DNA of 64,000 bases from the NCBI GenBank assembly GCA_963969395.1, contig OZ017802.1:18383410-18447409 (forward strand), written 5' to 3'. Source of the stretch: Pseudoscleropodium purum. Taxonomy: Eukaryota > Streptophyta > Bryopsida > Hypnales > Brachytheciaceae. The notes beneath the pieces are model-generated. The model was not told where the DNA came from. It saw only the letters and a program-made list of their open reading frames with translations, and did no database searches. This document shows, piece after piece, positions 1-11,929 of this stretch. The first letter of the stretch is position 1; each line of letters opens with the position of its first letter. A program made the position numbers and the translations under genes.

Positions 1-1300
1 CCAAGACCATAGACTTCTCCACGACCCCACCTTTTTTATTTCAACCCTTTTCTTGTATTAGGGCTCAAGGTTAATTCTGTAATACTTTTATATAATAAAG
101 TTATTTACAACAGGACAACGCTAACCTCTAATACCAAGCTCCTAGCATCGTGCCATAGTATTGGAGCCGTATAATAAAGCCCAGATATAGGAGGGTCCGT
201 AGAGGTCGGGTACAAAAGGGTCACCGAAGGGCGTCAAGGAGGGTCGTAGGGAAGGCCGTTGGAGAGGGTTGTCGGGGAAGGTCTACAAGAAGGGCTTCAA
301 AGAGAGCCAACAATGAGGGCCAATAGTATGGGCTTCAATGAGGGTCCAATAGTGAGGGCCTTGGGGAAAAGGGTCCAGCAATGAAGGAAGTCAATGTAAG
401 GTATAAAAAACAGGAAAAAACAAGGAAGTATATAACAAAAAAGAGGAGGAAGAAAGAGGAAGAAAAATAAGGAGAAGAAGGGGACTTTCCTACACTATCC
501 TACACACACCAATCCACCTCTTTTCTTCACCAACCAAAATCAACTACAAGTTATGGAGGGGGATTAGAAAAGAGAGGAATGAAATAGAGAACAAGGAGGG
601 AGAAGGTGAATGTAGGCTAACAACTAAATTAGGTAGGAAATCCATGGGGTTCCATAGTGATTGTTAGAAGTAGAATTAATATGATGAACATTAGACTTTT
701 GTAAAATTGGAAGTGGACATTAAGGAGCCTTGTAAGTCAAAGCTATAGTGCATAAGGCCACCATTAACACATTTGGTGGAATAGTGTTAGTGTAGAAGAA
801 TGAAGTAGGAAAGAAAAGAAGAAAGGGAAAGAAGAAAGAAGGTGGATTCCTGGGCATAGTAGTTTTCCTTAAAAAGGACAAAAAGCTTGGGACCAACCAA
901 AAGGAGCAAACGAAGTCAAGTGGAAGGCTTCCATAGAACTAGAAGGGGCATACGTTGACGTAGACGATACCATGTCGAATCTTAGTAGTGGTGAAATAAG
1001 GAGTTAAGCTAACCTTTGTCATTTTACTAGATTATCAAACAGGGAGTTAGCACAAAATCGAAAGTTAGGTCTCAAGGAACTCATAAGATAGGAGGGCGGA
1101 TTCATAACAAAATTAGCATCATGTAAGAAATAGGTAGTAGAGTTAAAGGCCATAACCACGAGGTAAAATTAGGAGTAACACTTGGAGTTGATAATAGCAC
1201 ATAGGATTAAATTAGACGGCACAACTTAGAGAGTTACATAGGTAGGTACTAGTATTGAAAGGATTCCCCATGGAATCACAATAGCTTGATAATTGACCGC
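1..1300. other. Gene-free, purine-rich flank
   Basis: No gene is recognised. From about 180 to 420 the plus strand is G/A-rich, with short degenerate repeats built on words such as GAGGGCC and AGGGTCC. The rest is AT-rich with scattered stops in all frames. It may be an old transposon fragment, but no terminal repeats or protein domains are visible. Confidence 0.4.
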
Positions 1301-1428
1301 TAATTGGACACTACATCACTCACATATCTAGGCATTTTTTTTGCCCATCCACAAAAACTAGGAAACATTAGTAAGATTCATAATTACTCACAAACTAAAA
1401 CTCCTCAAAACTTTCATCTCATTAATCA

Positions 1429-1449
1429 AAATGGAATGATACAAAGCTT

Positions 1450-1535
<86 letters not shown>

Positions 1536-1800
1536 TCTAGAAAACCAATTTCAAATTTTTACTTCTTAAAAAAATGATTTTTAAGAATTTTGTTGAGCTA
1601 TCCGGGCTACCTAATAAGTAATGAAAATTACATATCATTCAATAAATTCTTAACCATATAGTCCAAAATTATGAAATTTTTTGTCCTTAAAGCTAATCCT
1701 TGGACACATGTTGTGTGAAAACTTTAAAGAAAAAATTTAATAATTCTATTTGTAGTGAAGTGCCCAAAATCACTATCTTGCCAAAAAACACAATTCAATG
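1429..1800 (+). repeat. Dispersed repeat family R4, copy 1
   Basis: This stretch aligns by eye with 60750-61300 (same strand) and with 4780-5190 (opposite strand). Shared landmarks include AATGGAATGAT, CAATTTCAAATTTTTA, ACATGTTGTRT and, at the end, CTTGCCAAAA or CATTGCCAAAA. No coding capacity is visible. The copy at 60.75 kb carries a GC-rich MITE that this copy lacks. Confidence 0.6.
1452..1532. repeat. (TA)n microsatellite
   Basis: An uninterrupted TA dinucleotide run of about 80 bp. It lies inside a dispersed repeat whose other copy, near 60.78 kb, has only a short AT stretch at the equivalent place, so the run expanded after the copies separated. Confidence 0.95.
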
Positions 1801-3739
1801 CTTTAGGGTTAAGGGCATGATCACAAAGGCTTATCTTTCTTAGGACTACCACTAATAAGGCTTACAACATCCCCCTTTATGAACAACATAGGGTCCCTTC
1901 AATCTCTAAAGGTCAAATATTTATTAAACAAAAAATTGAAAATCTAAGTAGGTTCTTATGAAATCAATTTTATTCTAATGTTCACAAAATTTTGACACAA
2001 AATGTAAGCATGTACTTCCATTTATAGTAGAAATATAATTTTTCTTCTAATTAAAAGCCTAAACCACAAATTACACTCCCATGAACTTTTGAAGTAGCTT
2101 GAGGAATTTGGACAAGTTTTGGGGCATTTTTTGCAAAAATGCTCATCAACTTCTAATATTTGGCATGTATGTAAACAATAAATATGGTACACAATTGTTC
2201 CAAAAAAATTTAGTTCTAAAATCACATTCTAAGAGGAGTCAAACTTTGTTAGCTATATTAGGGCAGTTTCAAGAAAAAACATTGTTTTTCAATCTATAAT
2301 GTCAAAATTCTTGAAATTTTTTCCACATATTCCAAATGTTTGTTTCTAACTTTTCATTGTTTGTAATTCAAATAAAAAATTTCTTCATTGCATTAGGAAT
2401 CATCAAAAAATCACTAGTGTATTGCCAATTTATTTAACCTCCTTGCATTGTAGGGTACATTAGATAAACTTAACTCCATATTTGCATTGCTTTTGTAATT
2501 TTTTGTGAATGAATTCAACATCATATATTTATGAATTGTTAAAATTCACATTTTTGTGTAGAGCAAAAATTATACTCCAAGAAGGCTCAAAGTTTGTTGA
2601 CCCTATTTCACAAAAATGAAAAAAAAGATTTCTTTTGCACTTCAAATGTTATAGTCTTTCAATCCACCTAGTCATATTGGCTGAAATTTTTCCACACATT
2701 TCCTCATTTGTTTAATACACTTTTGTTCATTCAAAACTAAAATTTAAAAAAGAATCATTTTGGATTTTGACAATGCATCAAAAATTGTCAATTTTGGACT
2801 TTTCCACTTCCAAAAGATCCTCTGAATTTTAGAGGTTAAGTTTGCCAATGGTCACATGTACTAAGTTTTTCATGCCCCAATGCTTCTTTCTAATTTTCTT
2901 GTGTCTTTCTCTAAATTGTATGTGTGTATGCACTTTGCTAATTGCTAGCACTGAAATCAAGAATATATGCCTATGACATAAATCTTTGAAAATTCATAAG
3001 TAATTTTGTAATACTTCAAAAAAATATAATTTCTTAAGTTTACATTGTACATGTAAGAAATGAGGTAAAAAAATCTTCCCTTACACTAAAATCCATCAAA
3101 AAAGCCAACTAGCTTGTAATATGAGTACCTTACTTTATCTCTTTCCTTGAGATTATAGAAAAAAATTGTCAGTTATATGATGTCATGTACCATACTTTGG
3201 AGTTAGATTTGTTGGGCCGTATACAAAATCCTTTTTTTTGGTTGAATTTCTATTCATTCACTTAATTTAGAATTTTTAGATTCTTTCTTTATAACATTTA
3301 ATTGCGAATAGTTGGGTTGTCTTTCCCTAACAAAATGATATGGACTATTCAACATCCATCAATAGCTACAAGGACAAGGGCATTAAACATGAGATTGAAA
3401 TACTATACTAAAATAATAGCTTCAATACTACAATGTCAAACATTTAATTAAAGTATAAAAATAAGCTTTGGTGCTTTAAAATACAAGTTTAAAACATTCA
3501 ACAGTAAATTCAATGAAAATAACATGCAACAACTATCTCATGAAGCTTCAAAAGCCATTTATTTCTTAAGTAGAGGGATGAAAAGACAAGATCTTTATAC
3601 AAGTGGGGTGGTAGGAGTTAAAAACAACCCATGTAGCATATGTAAATTAAATTAGTAGGAGCTCAACTACTCATATACAATTAAGTCAAATTAAAGCAAG
3701 AATTTTGTTCAACATAGAATTTCAAACCTCACTAAGGTA
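1801..3739. other. AT-rich intergenic DNA
   Basis: Very AT-rich and homopolymer-rich. No ORF of convincing length or composition, no RNA gene and no clear repeat boundary was found. Confidence 0.5.
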
Positions 3740-4033
3740 CAATAGAATAATTTTCTTAGAAACTTTGAACTTAAAAAAATTGGAAAATCAAAATAACTTT
3801 CATTTCCTAAAAAACATGTGAGATTTAAAGTCTCCCATTAAAAGTTATGGACAAACTTCATAGAGAGATTGGATGGAGCATTTTCTTTCATATTTTTGAA
3901 CATCCCCCTTGAAATTTGTCTATAATTTTTTCTTCAAGCTCAAAATGACAAATGGTCTTTAGGCAATGAAAATCGTTTTGATTTTTCAACTCTTTTGAGT
4001 TCAAAGTTCTTAAAAAAAATTATACTACTATGT
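3740..4033. repeat. Fold-back (long inverted repeat) element, copy A
   Basis: Two imperfect arms face each other around about 3890. The left arm contains ACTTTGAACTTAAAAAAATT and the right arm the complementary AGTTCAAAGTTCTTAAAAAA. Inner landmarks AAAGTTATGGACAAA and TTTGTCTATAATTTTTT also pair. It shares words with the fold-backs at 4432 and 5489 (AGTTATGGACAAA, CAGAGAG), so the three form one family. Confidence 0.65.
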
Positions 4034-4431
4034 CAAAATGAGGTCTGAAATTTTATAATTTTGAATGCAACTCTTGTATTTTGACAATGAATAGCTAAGC
4101 ATTCATCTTCAAATTCAAAATCTCATATCCTTTTAGGATTCATGAGAGACAGTGGATTTGATTATAAAAATGACCTTTCTACCTTTTGTTCCACTACTAC
4201 AAAATTAGCGTCCATAGTGACAAAAAAAGTGTTGGTTTTTTTGTTGATATCTATGTTGATTTGGATGTGTTGACTTGGATACTGCATAGTGAAAAAGTGT
4301 TGATTTGGACATGAAAATGAACATTTTTTTGTTGAGTATAGCAAAAAAATGTTAATTTGGCAACAAAAAAGTGTTGATTTTTACCAATTAAAATTCACAA
4401 ATCTTAATCTCATAAATCAAAATTATTGACC

Positions 4432-4631
4432 AATGAAGGTACCTTTCATCTCCAAAAATCCGTTTGCAATTTAAAATCATTAATAAAAAGTTATGGACAA
4501 AATTCAGAGAGGGGTTGAAATGGCCATTTTTCTTTGACACTTTTAAACACTCTCTTTGAATTTTGTTCATAACTATTTATTTAAGACTCCAAATTGCAAA
4601 CAGATTTTTAAAGATGAAAGGTACCTTCATT
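4432..4631. repeat. Fold-back element, copy B (inside the CACTA element)
   Basis: Arms of about 80 bp (4432-4512 and 4551-4631) pair with few mismatches. The outer ends read AATGAAGGTACCTTTCATC and GATGAAAGGTACCTTCATT. The loop is about 38 nt. A short tail ending in AAGTCTGCTGACTT follows and is shared with the block ending near 6016. Confidence 0.8.
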
Positions 4632-4779
4632 TCCCAACTTTTCTTAGATGAAAGTCTTAAAAAAAGGTAGTTTACTATGTGAAAACTACCCCTGAAGTCT
4701 GCTGACTTTTAAAAGCACTGATTTGTGAATATTTAAGCTATTAAATTATTTTTTACCTATATGCTATTTCCTTGAAGTA

Positions 4780-5190
4780 TGAATTTTTTTAAAGATTTGA
4801 GTATTTATTTCCAACATATTTTTTCAACATGTAAAGAAAAGTTGAAAGTTCTAGAATTAACATACGCATTTTGGATAAATAGTTTGAAAAATAAAACCTA
4901 ACCATTTATAACAAAATTTTCATTTTTTTGCTTTAAAGTTTTCACACCATATGTGCCCAAAGAGTAGTCTTAAGGCACAAAAACTTTTATGATTTTTCAT
5001 TACGTGATTGGAAAATTACTCCATCATATGTAATTTTCATAAATCTTTGGGGAAATTGAAAAATCTCAATAAAACTCTCAAAATATCACATCTTGTAAAA
5101 ATAAACATTTCAATTTGATTTTCTAAATTTATTTTATATAAAAAGCTTTGAAGTATTCTATTTTGATTAATGAGATGGAAATTATAAAGA
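4780..5190 (-). repeat. Dispersed repeat family R4, inverted copy
   Basis: On the reverse strand this matches 1429-1800 and 60750-61300. Landmarks include the reverse complements of CAATTTCAAATTTTTA and of the TTTTAAGAATTTT region. It lies within the CACTA element and has no coding potential. Confidence 0.5.
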
Positions 5191-5488
5191 TTTTTAATTT
5201 ATCAATAGTTGTAGAATTTGTACTCTAAAATAAACTAAAATTTCTTTTTGTAACTCAATTTCAAATATTATTGAAAGAGAAATAAAAACATTGGATTTAC
5301 ATCATTTATTATAACATTTCAAATTAACCATGATTAAAATTGACATTTCTAAATTTTATAATTAAATTTTAAAGGACTTTGAAGTTTAAATTATAAAAAT
5401 TATCCCTTGAAGATGCTAATTCTTTAATCAAAAGTTATAAACAAAATAGAGATAGGTATTATAAATTATTATTTTATAAATTCAACAA

Positions 5489-5824
5489 ACTTTGGAGGTT
5501 GTTATGGCATAGAGGGAGAATTTTTTTGAAAAAATTTTGAACTAATAAAAGTTGGTAATTCAAACAAGCTTTCATCACCAAAATTTTATTTGAGGTTTGG
5601 ATATTTTACTAAAAAATTTTGGACAAATTTCAGAGAGAAGTTGGGAAATCATTACTTTTGACATTTTTGAACATTTTCTCTGAATTTTGTCTATAACTTT
5701 TGATTGGAGGATCAAAACTTCAAATGGATTATAGAAAATGAAAGATTGTTTGAATTATCAACTTTTATTAGTTCAAAATGTTTTCAAAAAAGTTGTTCTA
5801 CTATGCCAAAACAACCTCCAAAGT
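5489..5824. repeat. Fold-back element, copy C (inside the CACTA element)
   Basis: Long inverted arms of about 160 bp meet near 5657. The outer ends are ACTTTGGAGGTTGTTATGGC and the complementary CCAAAACAACCTCCAAAGT. Inner pairs include TTTTGAACTAATAAAAGTT with AACTTTTATTAGTTCAAAA. The arms have diverged by a modest number of substitutions. A related half-copy follows to about 6016, ending CTCCAAAGTCTGCTGACTT. Confidence 0.8.
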
Positions 5825-6288
5825 CTACTAAATTTTAAGAAAAAAATGTCCAATACTTCTCTAAATTTTGTTTATAACTTTTAATTGAACAATGAAAATC
5901 TCAAACGAATTGTTGGAGATGAAAGATGGTTCAATTGCACAACTTTCTTAAGTTGAAATTTTTTTAGAAAAAGTTCATTTATTAAGTGCAAATGACCTCC
6001 AAAGTCTGCTGACTTCTGTGAACATCAAATTGTGAATATTTAATTTTAAAGAAAACTACATTGTACAATGAAGATTTCAAGATATTCCAAAATATTCCAA
6101 AAGATTCTAAGAGATTTCAAAAGGTTCCAAATATGTTCAACAAAAATCTGTTGATTTTGTCACTGTACTATCCAAATCAACAAAAAAATGCCACCACAAA
6201 CAAAAAAATGTGAAAACGGACATTGTAGTACCTAAATCAACAAAAACATGTTGACTTCTATTGATTTGGACGTCATTTTCTAGTAGTG

Positions 6289-7359
6289 TTCCTACAAAAT
6301 TTCAACAAAGTAATTCCTTCATTTGCCATCAAAAAATTTCTTGATGGAAAATGGTTAAATGACAAAATAATTGATATTCTACTCAATGCATTCTTTGGAT
6401 TTTTGGCAAATTATCTTTACTTTATTTGTAGATTTGGTTGTTTGGTCCCAAAATTAGCAAAAGAATGCAACATACTATAAATATTCTACCACTAAGGTAA
6501 CTACGCCTAAAATCATATGAAAAAGCTTTGTGACATAACCAATATGCTCTAAAAAATAAAGAACTATTATTGCACATTGGTGAAGGACTATGAATCAAAA
6601 TGCAAGTAGTTCCATAACATTTGGATGCATTGTGAATTAATTACAAATTTTCAAAGATTCAAGGTGTAGGTGCTAAAAGTATTATATAAGTGATACCAAA
6701 ATGCATTTGATGCACATGAAGAAATGATACTAGTAGTATCAAAACATGTTATAGAGAAGAAGTTAAAGCAATGTAAAGTGAACCCAAAATTGAACACTTA
6801 TAAGGTTGCCACCTCCTAGTCCTATAAACAAAGTTAAACAAAATAGCATCCAACTCCACATCACACTATTCCTTGTAATGCTAATCATTATGGGTATCTC
6901 CTCCCTATTTATCTTCCCTTCAAAAATATGGTTTGATTTCAAGGACTAGTCCATTTAGATGTAGTTAATATATTCCAATCTTATAGCTTATTTTTATTCT
7001 TCATGATATATTATGGATGGATTTTGTAGATAGGGATCATGAGAGAAATATGCAACTTTTTTAAAGCAAAGAGAGATTTTGTACACTAGCTTGCATTGTA
7101 TGAAGCCTTAAAAAATTCTTTTTGCCCAATAAATTCTTTATGTGAAGCTCACTCGATGTTATGTTTGGAGGGTTAAGAATATTTCATGACCTTCGGCAAT
7201 AACAGTATGAAGGTTTGAATTGTTATCAAATTATCATCAATACCAATAGATTATGATTGTTATTGTATTAAACAAAAGAATATTCTTACTCAACAAACTA
7301 ACTAATTTTTTTCTTCTAAATCATCATGAAAAGATGATAAAGCATTAATATGCTTTTTG
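6289..7359. other. AT-rich intergenic DNA
   Basis: No gene or RNA is recognisable. A 64-codon ORF at 6286-6480 begins in the target duplication of the CACTA element, has AT-driven composition and shows no domain, so it is not called. Confidence 0.5.
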
Positions 7360-8170
7360 TATGCCTATATCTATCCATACCTTCAGTTAAATTGTCTGTT
7401 TGTTTTATTTGTTACATTGAGATCTCAAAAACCATGTGTCCTCCAATTATGTTCTTATAACCATCTAAAAATTTTATGTGACAAAGGATGCATAAGCTTT
7501 GTCTTATGACATTTAGAAGTATTGAAGTTTGAAATTTTTAATGAATTGAGAAATTAGAAAAATATTTTTATTTTTATTTTATATTATATTATTGAAATGG
7601 CACAAGACACACTAGTCTATCTATACCTTAAGTTAGGTTGTTTATTTGTTTTGTTTTGTATGATGAAATTTCCTAAACCATGTGTCCCATAGTCAAATTC
7701 TTAATATTTTTGGAAAGCTCTGTGTGAGAAGGGGTACACAAATTATGTTCTGTGATGTTTTGACTCACAAAAAAAAAATATTGAATTTTGAAGTTTTATG
7801 AATTAAAAAATTATCTTAATTTTAACACATTTTTATTATATATTGTAGCAACAACATAGGGCACATGAGTCTAGTTTTACTTTAAATTAGGCTATTTTTT
7901 ATTTGTTTTGTTTATTATGGTGAGATCTTTGGAACCGTATGTATGCTAGCTACATTCTTAGTACCATTGGAAAGTTGTCTATGAAGAGGGGTGCATGGGC
8001 TTTGTTTTATAGCATTCCAACCTTTGGTGCAATAAATTATTGAAGTTTGAAGTTTTTAAGAATTAAAAAAATTAGAAAATTACTTTCACTATCATTTAAT
8101 TGTGGCAATGACACAAGTCACACTAGTTCATACTTTAAATTAGGTTTTTTGTTTGTTATATTAATTGTTG
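7360..8170 (+). repeat. Tandem copies of dispersed repeat R2 (about 240 bp unit)
   Basis: Three units follow head to tail. Each carries, in order, a TTTGTTTTGTTT tract, GAGATCT or a variant, ACATTCTTAGTACCATTGGA or a variant, GGGGTGCATGGGCTTTGTTT or a variant, GCATT, a GAATTTTGAAGTTTTATGAA-like block and finally GCACACTAGT or a variant. The unit recurs at 11.93-12.7 kb, 14.48-14.85 kb, 61.69-61.95 kb and, inverted, at 12.75 and 21.11 kb. It has no coding capacity. Confidence 0.75.
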
Positions 8171-11100
8171 TAGCACAAGGAAGCACAAATCCTCTTGTTG
8201 GTGCTAAAAAGTGTTTTAAGCACCATTAAAGTGACTCGTGTATCGTTCCCAAGAGATTTAGTTTGTAATTCCTAAAGAGATGTTCAGAACCAGATATGAA
8301 AGTCAAATTTAAACCCCAAACACACCGGATTTACAACCGAAAAGTCTAGACTTATTCTTTGACTAATTCCAACTATTTCCTCATCAAAATGTAATACTTC
8401 TTTCTAATCCAGCAACTAGGAAGGAGTGTCTAGACACTGTACCTCTTTTGGTTCCGGTCTACAAGTTTAGTAACTTAAGTAACCAATTAGAAGTTTAGCC
8501 TCTATATCAAAGGGATCCGCTATTGAAATTAGGGAAGGATACGTTGAATCCTACCCTCCTAAGGATTAAAGTGACTGAAATTCCACTGAAATACAATAAC
8601 ACAAACAAACATAGGATGCAAGTATTTCCTCACAACTGATTTTGATATCAATCCGGACTAGCAAATCACGCAAGAAATCCCTACTATTCTCTCTTATTAC
8701 AATGACAGACCTATCCAATCCGGATTCCTTTAGAGAAGATGGATAACCGGATAACTACACAAACTCTATCCTATTACTCATTCCACCTTTTGATTGTAAT
8801 GGAACCTCATCAACATGTTAACTAGCGTGCGCTTGGATGCTCATGGATTGCACCTAGTCTCAAAGTGGCTATTCCATACAAATGTCTCCAAGTCATGAGC
8901 CAAAACAGAGTTTCCCATCTAGTACACTTAGTTTCTTAACCAACTTAATTGCATTCCAGAACCGGATCCAGACAAAATCCAAAAGCTATTCCTTCTTCCT
9001 CAATCAACAAACTCAGCTACCCACATTAAACAATGGTTCTAGCATTGCCGGCATACCAATACAAAGTCAAGGGATGAACTCAACAATATAGAGTGGAAAT
9101 ACTGTAAATTGATTTGCTTAAACGAAGAAAATACAAGAATATGAAAACGCATGGGGCATCAAACTAAAATCCACCCCTAAATAACTAACTCCCTAGAAAT
9201 CCTAAAAGCCCCAAAGGAATAACACAAGGTCCAGGGAATAACACGTCACATACCCCCAATCCAAAACACATTGACTTTCCTAATACATGGCTGATTCTAC
9301 AAAAAATAGATCTCAAATCCAAGAAATCTAGATCTGAATATTTAGATTCATCACTACTAAAATTAACTAACAAATAGCTTCCTCAGTCTAAAAACTTTAG
9401 TTTTCTTCCACCTACCTACTTCTGCTCCTAAAATAACTAAAGCTAAGCCTTCTTAAATAGCTTTGGAGTTTCCTCCACTTGCTTGGCTGATCCTCTTTTT
9501 GTCGACTCCTTCAAATTAGCTGAGACCTTGGTGACATGCATCACCTTCCCTTTGCTTGGAACTGGAATCTTCCTTTCCTCCTTACCGCACGAAGGAGGAG
9601 TAAGTTTTGGTTCCAAATCCTCTTTTGACTCAACTATGCTACCTTCATTTCTGATTGTCTCCGGAGACTCCTCTTCATTTGATTTAAGCTCGATTGGTGG
9701 AGTTGCCTCCCTCCCTCACTTTGTGGTCATCTTCCACTTTACTATATTCATCAGTTTTGAAGAAAGATCGGAAACCTTACTCTTCGGTGTATCGAGGCTT
9801 TCATTGACTAACTAGGAATGGCTCTTAGTCTGGGGTCCAGGTGTCGATACTTTTCCAGTTTTAGACTCCACTCGACTACTTAGTCGGGTTGATTGTAGAG
9901 TAGTATCTACACTCTTGTCTTTCTGCTCCCCAAAGGCAGGCGGAGAGAGTGGTGGAGTTGCCTTGGAGGGGCTCTTCTAATCATCCACCCAATTTCTTCT
10001 CCTATTCCCGATTTAGAACCTAACTCCATCATTACAAGCCTCATCTCGTCCAAAGTCCTCTCCATCTTCTCTCTGTAATCAACCAATATTGATACATGTT
10101 TTGAACCTAACTATGACCTCTCTTTGAGAACACCAGCCTCAAACAACTTGGCTTTGTTCACCACATCATCGATATGTCCAATGAAGTATTGGATCTGGTT
10201 AAGGGCTTATGTGGACTCAAATGAAAGTCTCTTCTCTCTCGCTACTTTCTAAGACTTCTCTTTTAACTTGCCTTGGAGCATTTTCACTTGATTAGATAAC
10301 TCCTCTACTCGGTCCTCTGACTTCCTCACATTTTTATCTCAGAGAAGATTCTCCACTTTCTTATAGAGGTTTGATGGGGTGATGTAACCCATCAACTCAC
10401 ATACCTTCATAGTCACCTTCCTCTCAATGGAAGTGTGTTCTCGGATCCTATTGAACAGCTCTTCTATAACCTTCTCCACGGTATCACTCTTCCGGTCAAG
10501 AGCCCAAATAGGGTCCTTCTCCTCTGTCCCCTCAACAACTCCCTTTCCTTTCTCTTAGGAAGCTACTCTTTCCTTTTCTAGTTTTGGCAACTCATCTCCT
10601 AATCTCTCCTTTACAGTTTCAGCTTTTAGTTCCGGACTAATGTTGTACTCAAGCATAACTACAACAACTTTGTATGTCGACCTTTTTGTGTCTCTCAACA
10701 AATCAAGGGACTCATAAAGATGAAAGAAAAACAGGCTAAGACTCGAGGATTTGGACTTTCTGACTATTGCAACCATTTTAGCCACTACATACTAAATTAC
10801 TATCCCCCAATTGACTTTTCTATATTTGGATAGTGCTCCAAAAATCGTATTTATCAATGTGATTGTGATTCGGGTAGGTCTTTCTGAATTCAGGATTGGG
10901 ACCAAGAACTCTAACACCCTCTTTTTTCTCAAGCTCTCACAATTTATGACTGCATATCTGTCCTTAGGGTTGATTGGATTAGAGAACTTATCATTCCCGT
11001 ACTTGTCAGTCCGACAAGCCCATCCTTTTCCCTTGTTTGGGAAGTAGTAGACCATCCTCTACATCTCGGATGTCCATTCAGATGACTAAGCCCTCACGGT

Positions 11101-11830
11101 CTGCTCCCACTTGTTGGGCTAGTCCGCCATTAGTTCCTGCACCATCCCTTCGTCTCTCAGGTTCCATGGCAGTTGTAGAAATCCTTGGAAGTTAATGTGA
11201 TGCAAGTCCTCTTCTAGGTGCGCCTTCTCGCTCTTGCTCCTTGATACACTAGGGACTACTGACCGGAAGGTAACTGAATGCGGTTCCTCCTCAATTTTTG
11301 CCTTCACCATCTCTCTTGGTGAACTCAGAGGTATCTCACCACTAACTAGTCCCTCAAGTCCAAAAAATATTCAGAAACCTAAAGAAATTCACTTAGAGGA
11401 AAGCTTTCTTCCATGTGTGCACTCTAGGAATTAGAATCTCAAAACCCTCAAAACTCCTTTGCCAGAGCAAAAACACATTAACACAACTCCCAAGACTCAA
11501 GTGGATCCAAAAACAAGTGAGGAAGGAAAGAGAGTAACCTCCCCTTTAGTCCCCTTGTTTTCAATTCTTGTAGCCGTTTGAGTTGATCGTTACGCTGTTT
11601 TAACGGATTTTCTATCCATTCAACAGTTGCCTCTTGCTTCCACCTACGTCAGTTAGCTTCCGGATTGATTTCGATTCCGGTTTTGATACTACCAAAAGTC
11701 TTAAAAATACTTGTGGACAACTATCCGGGTTCCGGTTTTGGTTTTGGTTAGGACGAAAAAAATGTAAATTTTCTCTTTAACCATTTTATCTCAATTAAAA
11801 GCCCCTATGGTTTAATAATCCATATTTCTA
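8171..11830 (-). mobile_element. Putative degenerate transposable element interrupting the R2 array
   Basis: An approximately 3.6-kb block of higher GC and different composition sits between R2 repeat DNA on both sides. It contains a decayed minus-strand reading frame with a leader on its right. The limits are approximate: no terminal repeats or target duplication could be found by eye. A degraded non-autonomous retroelement is the likeliest reading, but no gag-pol, RT or integrase motif is visible. Confidence 0.45.
9443..11310 (-). pseudogene. Decayed transposon-type ORF of unknown family
   Basis: Reading from an ATG at 11310 down to about 9443, one minus-strand frame can be followed across several in-frame stops, then shifts frame at about 9.83-9.93 kb. 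Before and between the early stops the frame reads FQGFLQLPWNLRDEGMVQEL, then RMVYYFPNKGKGWACRTDKY, then FGALSKYRKVNWG. A charged, coiled-coil-like middle and a basic/acidic tail rich in K, E and S follow. The early stops (near 11119, 11083 and 11056) are TAG at places where tryptophan fits, the expected result of G-to-A decay. This looks like a plant repeat-encoded protein rather than a host gene, but I cannot name the family. Plus-strand ORFs here, including a 110-codon one at 9483-9815, are antisense shadows. Confidence 0.6.
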
Positions 11831-11929
11831 GTAATTTCTTGGTTTCTAACTCATAAAAGCAAAAAAAAATATTAGGAATGGTCATCTTACTTCAAATTCT
11901 ATTTGAAGTAACAAAAATCTAGTTTTCCA

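Larger units (their letters stand above)
4192..6288. mobile_element. Non-autonomous CACTA (En/Spm-like) DNA transposon
   Basis: The element starts with CACTACTACAAAATTAG and ends with the inverted counterpart CATTTTCTAGTAGTG. Both ends carry CGTCC at the inner edge of the terminal repeat. It is flanked by the same 3-bp target duplication, TTC, at 4189-4191 and 6289-6291, which is the CACTA signature. Subterminal zones (about 4210-4380 and 6140-6275) are packed with GTTGATTTGG or CCAAATCAAC repeats in opposite orientations, as expected for transposase-binding subterminal repeats. The 2.1-kb interior has no transposase-like ORF. It is filled with AT-rich DNA, an inverted R4 copy and two fold-backs, so it must have been mobilised in trans if it ever moved. 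Confidence 0.85.

Noticed and set aside
1304..1534. 76-codon ORF ending in a long Tyr-Ile run
   Set aside because: The Tyr-Ile run is the TA microsatellite read in frame; the rest has no domain.
9483..9815. 110-codon plus-strand ORF
   Set aside because: It is antisense to the decayed transposon-type reading frame and has no domain.
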